This document shows positions 45,724-57,400 of a stretch of 64,000 bases of DNA, one piece after another (positions within the stretch are counted from its first letter, which is position 1; every line of letters begins with the position of its first letter). Both the position numbers and the translations under genes were made by a program. The DNA lies in assembly GCA_022453515.1 (NCBI GenBank), contig JAJNNY010000043.1, forward strand, positions 1-64,000. The letters are read 5' to 3'. The notes beneath the pieces were generated by a model. The model did no database searches and had not been told where the DNA came from. It saw only the letters and a program-made list of their open reading frames with translations. The DNA comes from Astrocystis sublimbata (lineage: Eukaryota > Ascomycota > Sordariomycetes > Xylariales > Xylariaceae).

Positions 45724-46587
45724 CGCCAATAACATAAATACGAGCTACTCTAGGTAGTCTGTATCATATACCCCAATATCATGTCAAGTCAATCATGCCA
45801 ATGATTTCGGCAGATGCGTCAAGTCTATGTGGAAAAAGTTCAGCGACCCCTTGCGGTGGCTGTAGATGTAATTCGCAAGATATCACATTCAAGACCAGTG
45901 TCTGGTGAGTTTGACTCAAGTGTAGATTATTATTATTTAATAAGTCAACGTACCTAGCTACTCCCTTACCCATTGTCGAATATGAGTGCGTTCTTCGTAC
46001 CAATGAATCCTTCTGTGTGCCTCTACCGAGTTTCATTTTCGCATAATCAGATGCAAACCCCCCGCAAAACCGTCCTAGAAACAACGCATCGCAAACCTTC
46101 CATCTCATAAAAGCTGCGCGAAAATGTAAATCAAAACTTGGCTCAACAACTGATCAATATGATAATACCATCCCTAGATGAAATTCCGTCCCAAATCAGT
46201 CTCGCAAGTGAAAATTGATTGTTAATAGTAATAGGGCTGTACATGAGCAGAGTTAAATGAACGAGTGAACGAGTGAATGAGCGCAGGGCGTCAAAAGGGA
46301 GATCTGGATCAAATATCGCAGTGTTTGAGTGTATTGGCGTCAAAAAGGCAGATTATCCGTCATCTTGAGTTTGGAGCCGGAGGGCTAGATGCTCGAAAAG
46401 TCCAGAATGTAAAATATCAAGCGATAGCAAAGTGACTCGCTCGACAAGATAGCCAGATCCCCCCCTAATCATCAAGTTGAATCGGTGCATCTTCCCCTCC
46501 AGAACGAACAACTGCATCGGGTTCTTCACTGCTCACAAACATTGATTCGTGGCGTTCGCTTTTGATGCGTTTGGCGGGCCTAGACTT
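45724..46587. other. Intergenic, convergent 3' ends
   Basis: 864 bp between BUD22 and the F-box-like gene, both ending here. It contains short GAACGAGTGAACGAGTGAATGAG direct repeats near 46260. No gene recognised. Confidence 0.45.
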
Positions 46588-49178
46588 CTAATCAGGGCCA
46601 TCACTGCTTCTGGAACGCTTTCTGCTAGAGCCTCGGGGCCCATCGTCCTGGTCGGAAAACCCGAGGGTGAGATCGATTGGGTTGGCAGCTCTTCCATTAT
46701 TATCATTGTCGGTAGCGGCAGAACCGGATCCAGAAGGCACAAACAACCCGCTTTCGCTTCTGGTACCAGAGCGTCTTTGTTGGCGGGGGCACGGCCCTGC
46801 GTTATTGTGATCATCGTCTTCAATGATAATGGCTTGGGGCTGAGGCCGATCCGAAACAGTCGTGTATAAACCACTTTCTGGGTCATTCTTATCGTTGCCG
46901 GTTGAGTCTCCTGGTAGCCCCGGTGAAGGTTCGGAGCCATCGTTATGGTTACCGATAGGAGCGACCAGATTTTGATGCAGCCCGGGATTGTCAAGTCCAT
47001 GGATTTGTTCATCACCTTCCATCATCTCGACGTCGCTATTCTCATCATCCATCATCTCGACGTCGTCATCAATGATTTCAATACCCGAATCGTCATCGCT
47101 TCCACCTGAACTGCTAGAGGAGCCATTGGAGGACCCGAACGAGCCACCTTGGGTATTAGATGAACTGGATGAGCCAGAGAATCTCGAGGCTCCGGATGAG
47201 CTCGACGACGATGAAGTAATGGAGCCATGCACAGACACTTCCGCTACGACTTCCTCATCGTAGAAGCTCTGAACGAGCTCGTCGAGCTCGTCGAGATCGT
47301 CAGGAGGTTCATAATCCTCGAGCCCTGTGAAAGGTGGAAGATTCTCGATTTCAGACTTGAGAGCCATCGAGTCAGATTTTGGCTTTCGAACCGTGTTGTT
47401 GATGTCCTGCAAAAATGAATGATCGCGGATTAATCGGCGTGCATGCGGGGAGTTCGTATCGTAGAATCGAACATGCTTCATTCCGCGTAACTGATATATG
47501 AAGTCCATCCCTTGGACTGTTCTCATACTTCGTGTCTTCCGAAAGTTTGGTTGACAATCGGTTCGACGTACTTCCATTTGGAATATGTCCAAATCGTCTT
47601 CATCGAGATCACTAGCGCCGTAGTCCTCAAAAAAGTCGTTGAATTCCATCATCTCATATCGACGACGCATCCGCTTCCTATCACTCTCGTTGATGTGGAC
47701 GGACAGAGTACGTAGTCGGCTTGCGTGGTGGAACCACTTTAGCGACTGCTTACGTAGGGAAACTCCTGGTTTGTCGATTCTGGGTGTCAGGGCCCCGTGC
47801 CAGAGGAGTTCGACGTGGACAAGTCGTTCGACGCGAGCCTTCCCTATCCCCTCGCAGAAGCGGCCAAACTCGCCGAGGGAGCTGAAGGCAAAAGTGTTGG
47901 TCGCTTGATACAAGTTAGCTACGCCACTGAGATTGAGGAGCCAAGGATATTTTACCATAGAACAAATGAGCCAACACGTAACACCAGCGTTTGGAGACTT
48001 GAAGATACCTTAGATATCTGGGTGGCTTATCCGCCAATGCAATGGTGCATGGTGCATCACCCATATAAAACCGATTAGGAAATTGTACGTTATCCACGTC
48101 GCAGTCGAAGGGGGGGTGCAATGGGTCCAAACGAGATAGACAATGTATGAACTCGCGATTCGGAACAAGTAATCTCCAAATACGGCTCTGAACCACACCT
48201 GGAAGTCTCTCAAAATTGAACGGTGTTATGGACAGTTCCGAATAGTTGTGCCAGTCTAGGAATCTGATTGACCTAGGCTCAAGTCGCGTGAATCTCAATG
48301 GGTAGATGATATCACGGTAACTCCAATTCACACGCTCCAGATCGTCGAGATTAGCTCCCATGTGACGGTCACGGTAGTTCTGTTCCCTAAAGTACCGTCT
48401 TATCTGGGAAGCGCTATATAATTCCCTGCTTAAGAGAAGATCTGGATGAACGATGGCGGTATTCATGGACATGATGCCCTGACTGCATGAATCCAAGTAG
48501 ATAGCACGATAGCCATCATAGTTACCATCATCACGATGAACCCTCAGAAACTGAGCAAGACGAGGTGCCCATGGCTATTTAGACACCAGTTAGCATGGAA
48601 CTGTGAAATATCCTCGAATATGAGGTGCGACTTACGTCCCAAACGATTTTGTTGCCGGCCCTCAGATTCTCAATCGTGTCGTTGAGTTGGACAATTTGGG
48701 CATTCAAACCGTGCACCAAGTTATTATGAGTCGTTCTCATCGTCTCTACTTCAGATGTCCACGACGCTCTGATGTTGTCAACTTCGGCTCGCCACTGTCT
48801 CCGAATTCTAGGACAATTATGGCATCTTCTTCCGCGTGCCGGTCTGCGTCTCGGGGCACGGCGCCTTTGTGTAGAAGTTGAATCCTCACTTTCATCATCA
48901 GATGAGTGATCCATGACTTCAGGGCCAACCTCGCTGCTGCTGTCGTCATCTGCAGGATCGGGCGGCTCGATCTCTTCCTCGTTCTCATTGAAACCTTGTC
49001 CATTGTGGCCGCCGTTCCTAAAGTTGTCCATCTCGTCGTCCAATGACTCTTGTTCCTCCTCATACTCTTGTTCTTGCTCGGAATATTGACCATGGTCAGA
49101 TTCAACGAACAATCCTTCTTCGCTGTCTGCATCGCCATTATTCCCAGACAAGGGCAGATCCCCACGTGGTGATGACAT
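46588..49178 (-). CDS. F-box-like protein with long acidic/serine tail
   Basis: Three exons on the minus strand, 49178-48636, 48574-47956 and 47918-46588, giving 830 residues. Exon 1 is highly acidic with an Arg-rich patch (RRRAPRRRPARGRRCHNCP) and a coiled-coil-like stretch (LVHGLNAQIVQLNDTIENLRAGN). At about 300-330 lies the F-box-like segment FNFERLPGVVQSRIWRLLVPN, and further on LRYLQVSKRWCYVLAHLFY then NTFAFSSLGEFGRFCEGIG, the order seen in fungal F-box/DUF7730-type proteins. About 622-670 is almost pure Ser/Gly, then Asp/Glu-rich to a basic end (SSRKRSRSSDGPD). Probable substrate receptor of an SCF ubiquitin ligase, or nuclear scaffold; function inferred. Intron 2 would be only 37 nt, unusually short, and is the weakest part of the model. 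Confidence 0.7.
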
Positions 49179-51601
49179 TTTGGGTGTGAGATCGATGCCA
49201 GGGGAAACTCCACTGTAGGAGATCCCGACTTCCTGATGAAGGTGACTAGCTCGGCATGGAGTAAACGGAAGGAGCAAGTTGTATGTATGTCTGCTATCCT
49301 GTAAGTGGCCATGAGAGTCAGTAGAGAAGTAACAAACCAACGTTGAAAAATAGTTCCTCAGATTTTAAGACGGCCACCAAACACAAGACGCAGTCAGAGA
49401 AGGCGGCGCCTCGGCTCTTGCAAGATTATCTGTATCGGCATGGGACGTGCGTGATGTGAGCGTGGATGAGGGAGGGTTAACAAGCACTGAACTGAGTGAG
49501 TGAGTGAGTGAGTGTGTGTGGGTGAGTGAGTGAGTGAGTGAGTGAGTGAGTGAGTGTGTGGGTGAGTGAGTGAGTGAATGTGTGAGTGAGTGTGTGTAAG
49601 GTGTTTCGATGGTCAGTAGATAAGTAAAATCATCACGGCGCGGCACCTACCTCGTGATGCCAAAACTACAGCGGCGTTGGAGCCACACCTTTAGGATATG
49701 TTCGTGGCTGAGGTGTCGTATCAAGTGCAATTTTTGATGAGGTAGGTGTCTAGATTGCTTCTGGAAAGGAGAGAAGTTGTGGACGGAATTGTGTTCGTAA
49801 CTTTGATTTGTACCAGGTATGAGGCTGAGCGAAAGTGCTTAGGACTGAACAACTGTTCACGGTGTTCTTACCTAGGCACCTACTTGCTTGCTGTTGTGTT
49901 CCTTCCCGAGCTAGATGTCAGGTTGGTCAGATGGGAAATGTAACGGTCCCGAAAGGCCCGAAGTGAAGCTAGTATGGCAGATGAAGGAGTGGAAGAATAT
50001 GAAGCGGCGTTGGTTTATAAACAGAAAGAATGATGGACCACCACTGCGTGAGAATGATGAAAGATAAAGGCTTAAGTGGAGATATGGTGATGATCTTGGT
50101 GTTGCTTCAATATGACAGGAGAACTCGAGATAAAAAGATTACTTGCTTCCAAGTGGCTTGTTGCAAGTCCTGTAAGATGGCAGTTATGTAGAAGTAGAAC
50201 AAGACGAAGCAGTTGCCAAGGAGTAGGTTTCTAATGAGAGGTGCCGAGAGTTAACATCCCTTCAAGTAGGAGCAGCAGTTAATATCAAGTGATGGGCCTG
50301 TTCGTCTAGGGTAGGGATGGTCGGTAAGGAGAAACTAAGGAAGGCGAGGGATTTTGGTATGTGCCACCTAGAAAAGATGTGAAGTGTAAAAATAACGGTA
50401 GAATAACGCTAGAATAACGGTAGATCTTAGGAATGGGCGCACAAAAGCACTGCGTATTTCAAGGTTGGCAAATACCTACCTAGGTAGACATCGAATGATG
50501 TGTTGGCAGCCTGGTCGATCACGTACTGCGACTTTCGCGGGTTGATGAGTTTAGTGTTCAGGTTCCCGAGAGGCTTCTATAATGAATGCGTAGAACTCGA
50601 TAGCAATTGTTCAGGTACGAGGGATAATTTCAGTGTCAACTCTTTCCATATCGGATCACACAACGTTGATTGCGTATATTGATATATCTACTACTCCCCG
50701 GTTTGAAATGATGCTGTTCCGCAACACATGCACTTGAACATCGTGAAGAGTTCATCCTAGGTAGATATAAGAAATACAATTTACCATGTCCCTTACAGAA
50801 AACGTTTAGGCAGTCCTTTCCATTTCTCGAGTCTTATTGACTCCAAAAAATGTTTAGGTGAGTTGAATAGGGAAGTGTGTCCGATAATCGGTTGTTATGT
50901 CTGAGGTTTTGATGCTGAGAAGTGGCATTGAAGTGTAGGAAGGCACAAGGAACGGCATCAGTTGAAACTCATGGAAGCAAGAATAAATATATCTGATTCG
51001 AGAGTGAGTACTCAAGTGCAGAAGTGTCCGAATACATAATTTGTGAACCGATGACATATGAAGACCGAATCTCTCGAGGCCTTGGGGAAGGAATACTGTG
51101 CCATCAGCCTGACCAGGTCTGAGCGTACCTTCAATCTGATCGAGGAGATGCCATAATTAACATTGAATCCAATGGCGATACTGGGACGTAAGTGGCTTAA
51201 AGTTGGAAGTACTTACCTTACCTAGGTAGATTAACTACGTCCATGATTGGCTTACAAGATGAACGAACCCCTGGATGCGTGGGATGGGGTAATGAATGGG
51301 GTAATGAATGGGGGGCAAGCATGGCCGGGCTAGCGGTAGCGGGCCTTGTGGGGAGAGCGCGGGCGACGGGATCCCCAGAAGGTGGGCGAGGTGGGCTTCT
51401 GCAGGCAGTCGAGGCAGTGGAGGTGCAGGTGGTCAGCGAAGTCGCACCATGTGCGAAGAGGCAAGTAAGGTACCCGAGTACCGTCACCTAACCTTGTAAT
51501 GTAATAAAATCAATCGCCCACTCTTCACCCACTTATCCCACATTCTCAATCGAACCGCCAACGTGCTCGCTCGCCTTGTACACCACCACCACGCCAGCAA
51601 C
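49179..51601. other. Divergent intergenic region, 2.4 kb
   Basis: Between the F-box-like gene and the 2-oxodicarboxylate carrier. It contains the TGAG microsatellite (49493-49599), a triple TAACGGTAGAA/TAACGCTAGAA repeat at about 50395-50425 and a GGGTAATGAATGG repeat near 51287-51312. No gene recognised. Confidence 0.5.
49493..49599. repeat. TGAG microsatellite
   Basis: About 107 bp of GAGT/TGAG units interrupted by TGTG and GGTG variants. It sits about 315 bp upstream of the start codon of the minus-strand F-box-like gene, so it may lie in its promoter or 5' untranslated region. Confidence 0.9.
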
Positions 51602-52986
51602 ATGTCTTCCGACAAGCCCCTCGGTTTCCAATGGCAGTTCGCCGCCGGCGCCATCGCCGGCGTGTCTGAGGTGAGCCGCAACTCGCCCCGTCATGCTGCG
51701 CAACACACGACAAGCAACTAACTGACCGTGCTGACTGGCTAGATTCTGGTCATGTTCGTCATGCCCTCGTGCGCTTGCTACTCGGCCAAAGCCCTACCGT
51801 TCTAACCCACCGGCTGCTGCGAACTAGGTACCCACTCGATGTCGTCAAGAGCCGACTGCAATTGCAGAGCGGCAAGGGAACCGGCGCCGATGGCTACACG
51901 GGCATGGTCGACTGCTTCCAGAAGATAGTGCGCAGCGAAGGGTAAGGAAGCACACCCCGAGCGTTGCTGTCGCGGTGATACTGACCGATGCGACACCAGA
52001 TTCTCGAGACTGTACCGCGGAATTACTGCTCCCATCCTCATGGAGGCCCCGAAACGTGCCGTCAAGTTCGCCGCCAACGACGAATGGGGGAAGGTTTACA
52101 GAACGGCCTTCGGTGTTGACAAGATGACGCAGCAGCTCTCTATCCTCACGGGCGCCACAGCTGGTGCAACCGAGTCCTTCGTCGTGGTTCCATTTGAATT
52201 GGTCAAGCGTGAGTGGAGATTTTGAATTTCGCAACCCATCGCCTCGTGGCGCCCTCGTGGCATTCATGCGGGGGATTTTCGCCGCACGGACGTCGTCACG
52301 ATGCCGCCGGCCAAGCACCTACCTACCGTGACCCTTGCCCACGAGCCACGCGTGCATGATGGTCGACTTGTAACGAAGCCATAGCTCACCTGTTGTTTCC
52401 TAGTACGGTTGCAAAGCAAGGAATCTGCCGGACAATATAACGGTGCCCTCGATGTCGTGCGCAAGGTTATAAAGAATGAAGGTTTGCTAGCTATGTACAA
52501 CGGGCTCGAGAGCACCATGTGGCGACACGTACTCTGGAACGCTGGCTACTTCGGCTGCATCTTCCAAGTCAGACAGCTTCTCCCCAAGGTGGAAACGAAG
52601 AAGGCCCAGGTCACCAACGACATCATCGCCGGCACCGTGGGTGGAACAGTGGGCACCATCCTGAACACGCCGATGGACGTGGTCAAGTCCCGCATCCAGA
52701 ACACGCCCAGGATCTCGGGCTACACTCCCAAGTACAACTGGGCCTGGCCCGCATGTGGCACCGTGATGAAGGAGGAAGGATTCAGCGCCTTGTACAAGGG
52801 CTTCCTGCCCAAGGTACTGAGACTGGGCCCTGGTGGTGGTATTCTTCTGGGTGAGTCCTGCCCCGATGTCATCTAACGCACATGTCTAGTTGCGAGTACT
52901 TGCGGAAGTTGCTAACGAACGACCTCGTCATCGTCACAGTTGTTTTCACGGGAGTCATGGATTTCTTCCGCACTCTTCAAAAATAA
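51602..52986 (+). CDS. Mitochondrial 2-oxodicarboxylate carrier
   Basis: Six exons: 51602-51670, 51743-51753, 51828-51941, 52000-52208, 52404-52850 and 52940-52986; 298 residues. SLC25 carrier of the yeast Odc1/Odc2 type, exporting 2-oxoadipate and 2-oxoglutarate and linking mitochondria to cytosolic lysine and glutamate synthesis. Signatures of three repeats: PLDVVKSR, PFELVKLR and PMDVVKSR. Further marks: FAAGAIAGVSEILVMYPLDVV, GLYRGITAPILMEAPKRAVKFAAND-like wording, LWNAGYFGCIF, and GFLPKVLRLGPGGGILLVVFTGVMDFFR at the end. Exon 2 is only 11 nt and encodes ILV plus part of Met. It has good splice sites on both sides and is required, because without it helix 1 would lose its conserved ending. 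Exon lengths total 897. Confidence 0.95.
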
Positions 52987-54406
52987 GGAACTCATAAGAC
53001 CAGCCGGCCCCGGAGAGGGAATTAATTACGCTCGATACCCGATCAAAACAGACGTTGTGTTGTATAGCTAGTGAAAAGGCAATGAATGCATTGGAACGGC
53101 GTCAAGTAAAGAGATCACCATAGTATATTCCATGTATAAGCTAGAGTCGAGACTTTATATACCTACATGTCGACTGCAGCTCCACCACGCGCCGTGCACC
53201 GCGATCTACTCGTGCCAATGAACGACCCAACCATAGGTAGGACCCAACAATAGCCGGCCGGCCAGCCGAGGCAAGACTGCATGTATGTATGAGGTATGTG
53301 CATAGGTACGACAATGGATGAACTAATACCCCGCAACCATGACCTGCAGCTGCACGACCAGGTATCCAGGGGGGGGGCTTCTCACCCCTCCAACCCATCA
53401 TGCGCTTTGCTCTCTTGGTTCCTGTTTTGGGTGCCTCAGGTGCTTACAGCTATGGAGGCAGGCAACGGAGTAGTATAGACGATAGTCAAATCAGAGCAGT
53501 CCTGATCTGACATGTGCTCACAAGGTTTCGTTGGCACGATGCTTGATTGGAGGCAGCTAAGTAGGTATCTGATATAAATCATATGCATATGTACACCGTA
53601 ATGTAAGTGACAAAAACAAAAACAAAAAACGTGCCTGAGTCGCCTGGTTCTAGCGTTGTTCTGTGCTCAAAGATCGCCCATGCCTCCCTTCTTGTAGATG
53701 TGATTCGTCAAAGCTCATCAACTCGTCGGAACATGTGCGCGCGGGGGAGGTTCAGAATCCAAGACCATTGGCAAGACAATCTAACCTGCAAGGGTTAGCA
53801 GTGGCAGGTTAGGACCCCGGAGAGAGGGGCTCATGGCGCTGCTAGGTGTCGCAGGCAGATCTACGAGCCCCCCTGAGTGCCCGGGCACGCCTCGCAGGGT
53901 ACCTAATTATTAGCGCCCTAGGTGGGCAAGGTACCTACCTACCTCCAGTGGACACTCAATTAATGACGCCCGCGAACCTCTGAAGCCACCTTGTCGCATC
54001 TTGCTTCTCCCATCCCCCCCATTCTGACTCCTTTCGCAGTTGATGCATAGTATCGAGCAACATCTCCGTATTTCGAAAACACTGATCTACAAAGGCATTC
54101 GTCTGTCTATTGCGCCGCTCGAAACTCACCCCCAACCTTCCAACCTTCAACCTTCCAACCACCGATTCTCCGAGCGCAACGCACACTAATCACCGAGTTG
54201 CATCGTCGTTTCGCGATCCCGTAATCGGCACCCAACTCCCCCAGACTGAAACCACCCGCGAAGCCGATACTGCCGTCGCGGGATAACTCTTGCACCCTTT
54301 TCTCGGCCGAAGCCCTTCCAGTCGTACCTTTAAACAGGCTGCAGTCCTCGAGGCTTCGGCGAGGTGCTATCTGGAGAGGCCGAGACATCCATACTACAGA
54401 GCGTCC
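52987..54406. other. Intergenic
   Basis: 1.4 kb between two plus-strand genes. ACCTACCT motifs occur at about 53935. The last 150 bp, rich in CCAACCTTCCAACC repeats, is the probable promoter/5' untranslated region of the large BTB gene. An open frame begins at 54290 without an ATG before 54407. Confidence 0.45.
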
Positions 54407-57400
54407 ATGATCAGCTTGTGGAAGTGCTTCTGGGAAAATGACATCGACAATTTCTGTCGATTGCTTGCCGCCGCCGGCCCTTCCCAGACCCCAGCCAAGA
54501 GCCCCGGTCCGGCCGTAGGCAGCCTCGGTGCGCTCGGCACATCGCCGCGCTCCCTTCCCAAGTCGCGCAAGGCCTCCGCCTTCTCTGCCTCCAAGAGCTC
54601 TGCTGGAAATCTCGCCAGAGCTGAGGTCAACGCACGCGACTACTGCGGTCTCACTCTCCTCTTGCGCGCCGCTTCCTCGACGTCGCCCGATGCCATCGCC
54701 TTTGTCCGAGCCCTCCTAGAGCACCCCTCGATCGACATCTACGTCCAGGACCCCGAGAGTGGCTGGAATGCACTGCACAGAGCCTTGTACAATGGAAACA
54801 TATCGGTTGCGCGACTCTTGCTTGCCAAGGAGCGACGAGACTTGAAAGAGTCGTTTGGATCCAGTACGACCAAGATTGGCCACTTGATCAAGACAAAGGA
54901 TCACGAAGGCAACAGCCCGTTCGACCTCTACAATGCCACCATTGCGCTCCGCTCCTTGAAGACAGCCGAAGACCGCCCCGCCCTTGACGATGATTCAGAA
55001 GCCGACGAGGTCATCGGGGATACCGAGTCCCAGTAAGGTTTCATCATGAAGCTGCTGGAGCTCAGCTGTGTGCTGATGATGACATTCTAGGTACCCCGCT
55101 GTATCCTCTGGCGTCGGAGAAGAAGTGTTCACCTTTGGGAGCAACAGGAACTTGTCTCTCGGTGTAGGGCACGAAGATGATAGACAGTATCCGGAGCGTA
55201 TCTACTTGGAACGCCCGGATCACCTTGTCCATCATTTTCACGCACAGCAGCTCTCTGCACACAAAAGTCACACCGTGAGCGATGACCCCTCGCCTCAAGA
55301 CTTGGTAGATATTCCGGCTCTAGTTCGGAATCGGCCTCTAGTGATCCAAGACGTGGTACTGTCCAAGTTGCACAGCGCCATTCTCACAACCGACCCATTT
55401 TCGAATCTATATGTTTCCGGTCTTGGTCGGGGCGGTCGACTTGGACTCGGTGACGAGAATACGAAGCTCAGTTTCACGCCGGTACAAGGGGGGCTCTCTG
55501 ACAAAAAAGTGACCGCAGTCGCCCTCGGACAGAACCACACCTTGGCTGTCACTGCTGAAGGTGAATTATGGTCATGGGGGTCAAACATACATTCTCAGCT
55601 AGGCTATACTTTACCACCGCCGTTAAAGGCTGACGAAGAGCCGATCAGTATCACACCTCGTCAGATTTTTGGGCCCTTGAAGAAGGAGATGATACTCGGC
55701 GCCGCAGCCTCGTCGATACATTCCGTCGTGCATACCGGCTCTTCTTTATTCTGCTGGGGGAAAAATGTTGGCCAACTTGGACTCATGGATGCCGATTCTC
55801 GATCCCTTGAAGTTCAAGCCGTCCCGCGAAAAGTTGCTGCGACTCTGATATCCAGCCATTCCTCTGTCGTATCGGCCATCTCCGCTATTGATAGAGCAAC
55901 GTGCTGCCTTTTTGGTGATCGGTCACTTGTCATCTTCACAAGCTACGGATATAAAACAATCAACCTTCAAAGTGCTACTTTATCTACGAACTCATCCCTT
56001 CGGCAGTCGATCCAATTTTCCTCGGCCTCATCTTACAGTTCAAAGCGCCGAGATATTCACCACATCGCGTCCGGTGATGACACCGTCGCTGCCGTCACTG
56101 GCAGTGGTGATCTTTTCACAATGCGCCTCAGCCACAATTTTGACAATGACCAGCTCAATACATCTACTACAAATCCGTCCAAGATAAAAGAAGCCATCAC
56201 CTCTCCGCAGTGTGTTTGGGACTCACGAAAGGATGGAGCCAAGTCCGTTGGAGTGGGTGAAGACGGCTCTGTCATTATATCCACGGAGTCTGGAGCGGTC
56301 TGGCGGCGCATCAGACGCGCCAAAGCCCAGGACACGAAGAGCCTGAGTTTCTCGGGATACAAAGGGAAGGACGTCAAATTCCAGCGCGTTCCTTACATAA
56401 CCGATGTGGCCGCCGTGAGAAGTTCAACATTTGGTGCCTTCGCAGCTATTCGTAAAGACTGTGACGTAACTCGAAACCAACTTGAAGTCTCTCAGCCTAC
56501 ACTGTGGGGAGATGTGAGTCCCTTGCTTCCGCTCCGAGGTTTCAAGGCTAGAAACTCGAGCGCAAGAGAGAATAAAGATACCTGGGTATTCCAGAATCCA
56601 GAGAAGTTGAAGCAACAAGTCGATGATTTAAGTTACGAGGTATTGATATCAACTGACCTTGAGGCTGACTTGACAACTCACTTCACGGAGTGGGCACTTT
56701 CAAACCAGGCCCTGGGTGTAATTATACGTTCGGTTTCCAACCCAGATCTCTCCCTTCCAGTACACTCTTGGATTCTGTCAGCACGAAGCACGATACTTCG
56801 TTCGGGATTGCAACGGTTCCGGGAAACCGGACACTTTGACATCCCCGACGTTCTTACAATCCGGGAAGAGCAAGGTCAAACAGTTATCGAGTTTGTGTGG
56901 CAATTCGACATGATTGCAATACTCAACGTTATTGTCTATTTGTACTGCGATAGTGTGATTCCTGCTTGGAATGTAACACGACAAGCCTCGCCGCTAGCCC
57001 ACAGGTACCGTCAAATTCGTACCGACGTCATGAAGCTGGGCACTAAGCTTGGGTTACCGAGGCTTGAAGCCGCTGCACGCATGCAAACTGCTGTCTCTCG
57101 CTCAATGAACTCGGATTTTCTTGAAGCCATCAACGATTCGACTTTTCTTGAGGATGGTGATGCGCTACTGGAGCTTGATGGAGATGAGATACCCGTGCAC
57201 AGCACCTTGTTGTGCCAGAGATGTCCCTGGTTTCAAGGACTTTTCAATGGCCGCTCACGTGGCAAGTGGCTTGAGAGTCGTCGGGCAGCACAAGATGACT
57301 CTGATCTCGTGAATATCGATTTGCGTCATATGGACCCAGAATCATTTCACTACGTTCTTCAATTCTTATACGCAGATGTGGGCGAGGAACTTTTTGACTC

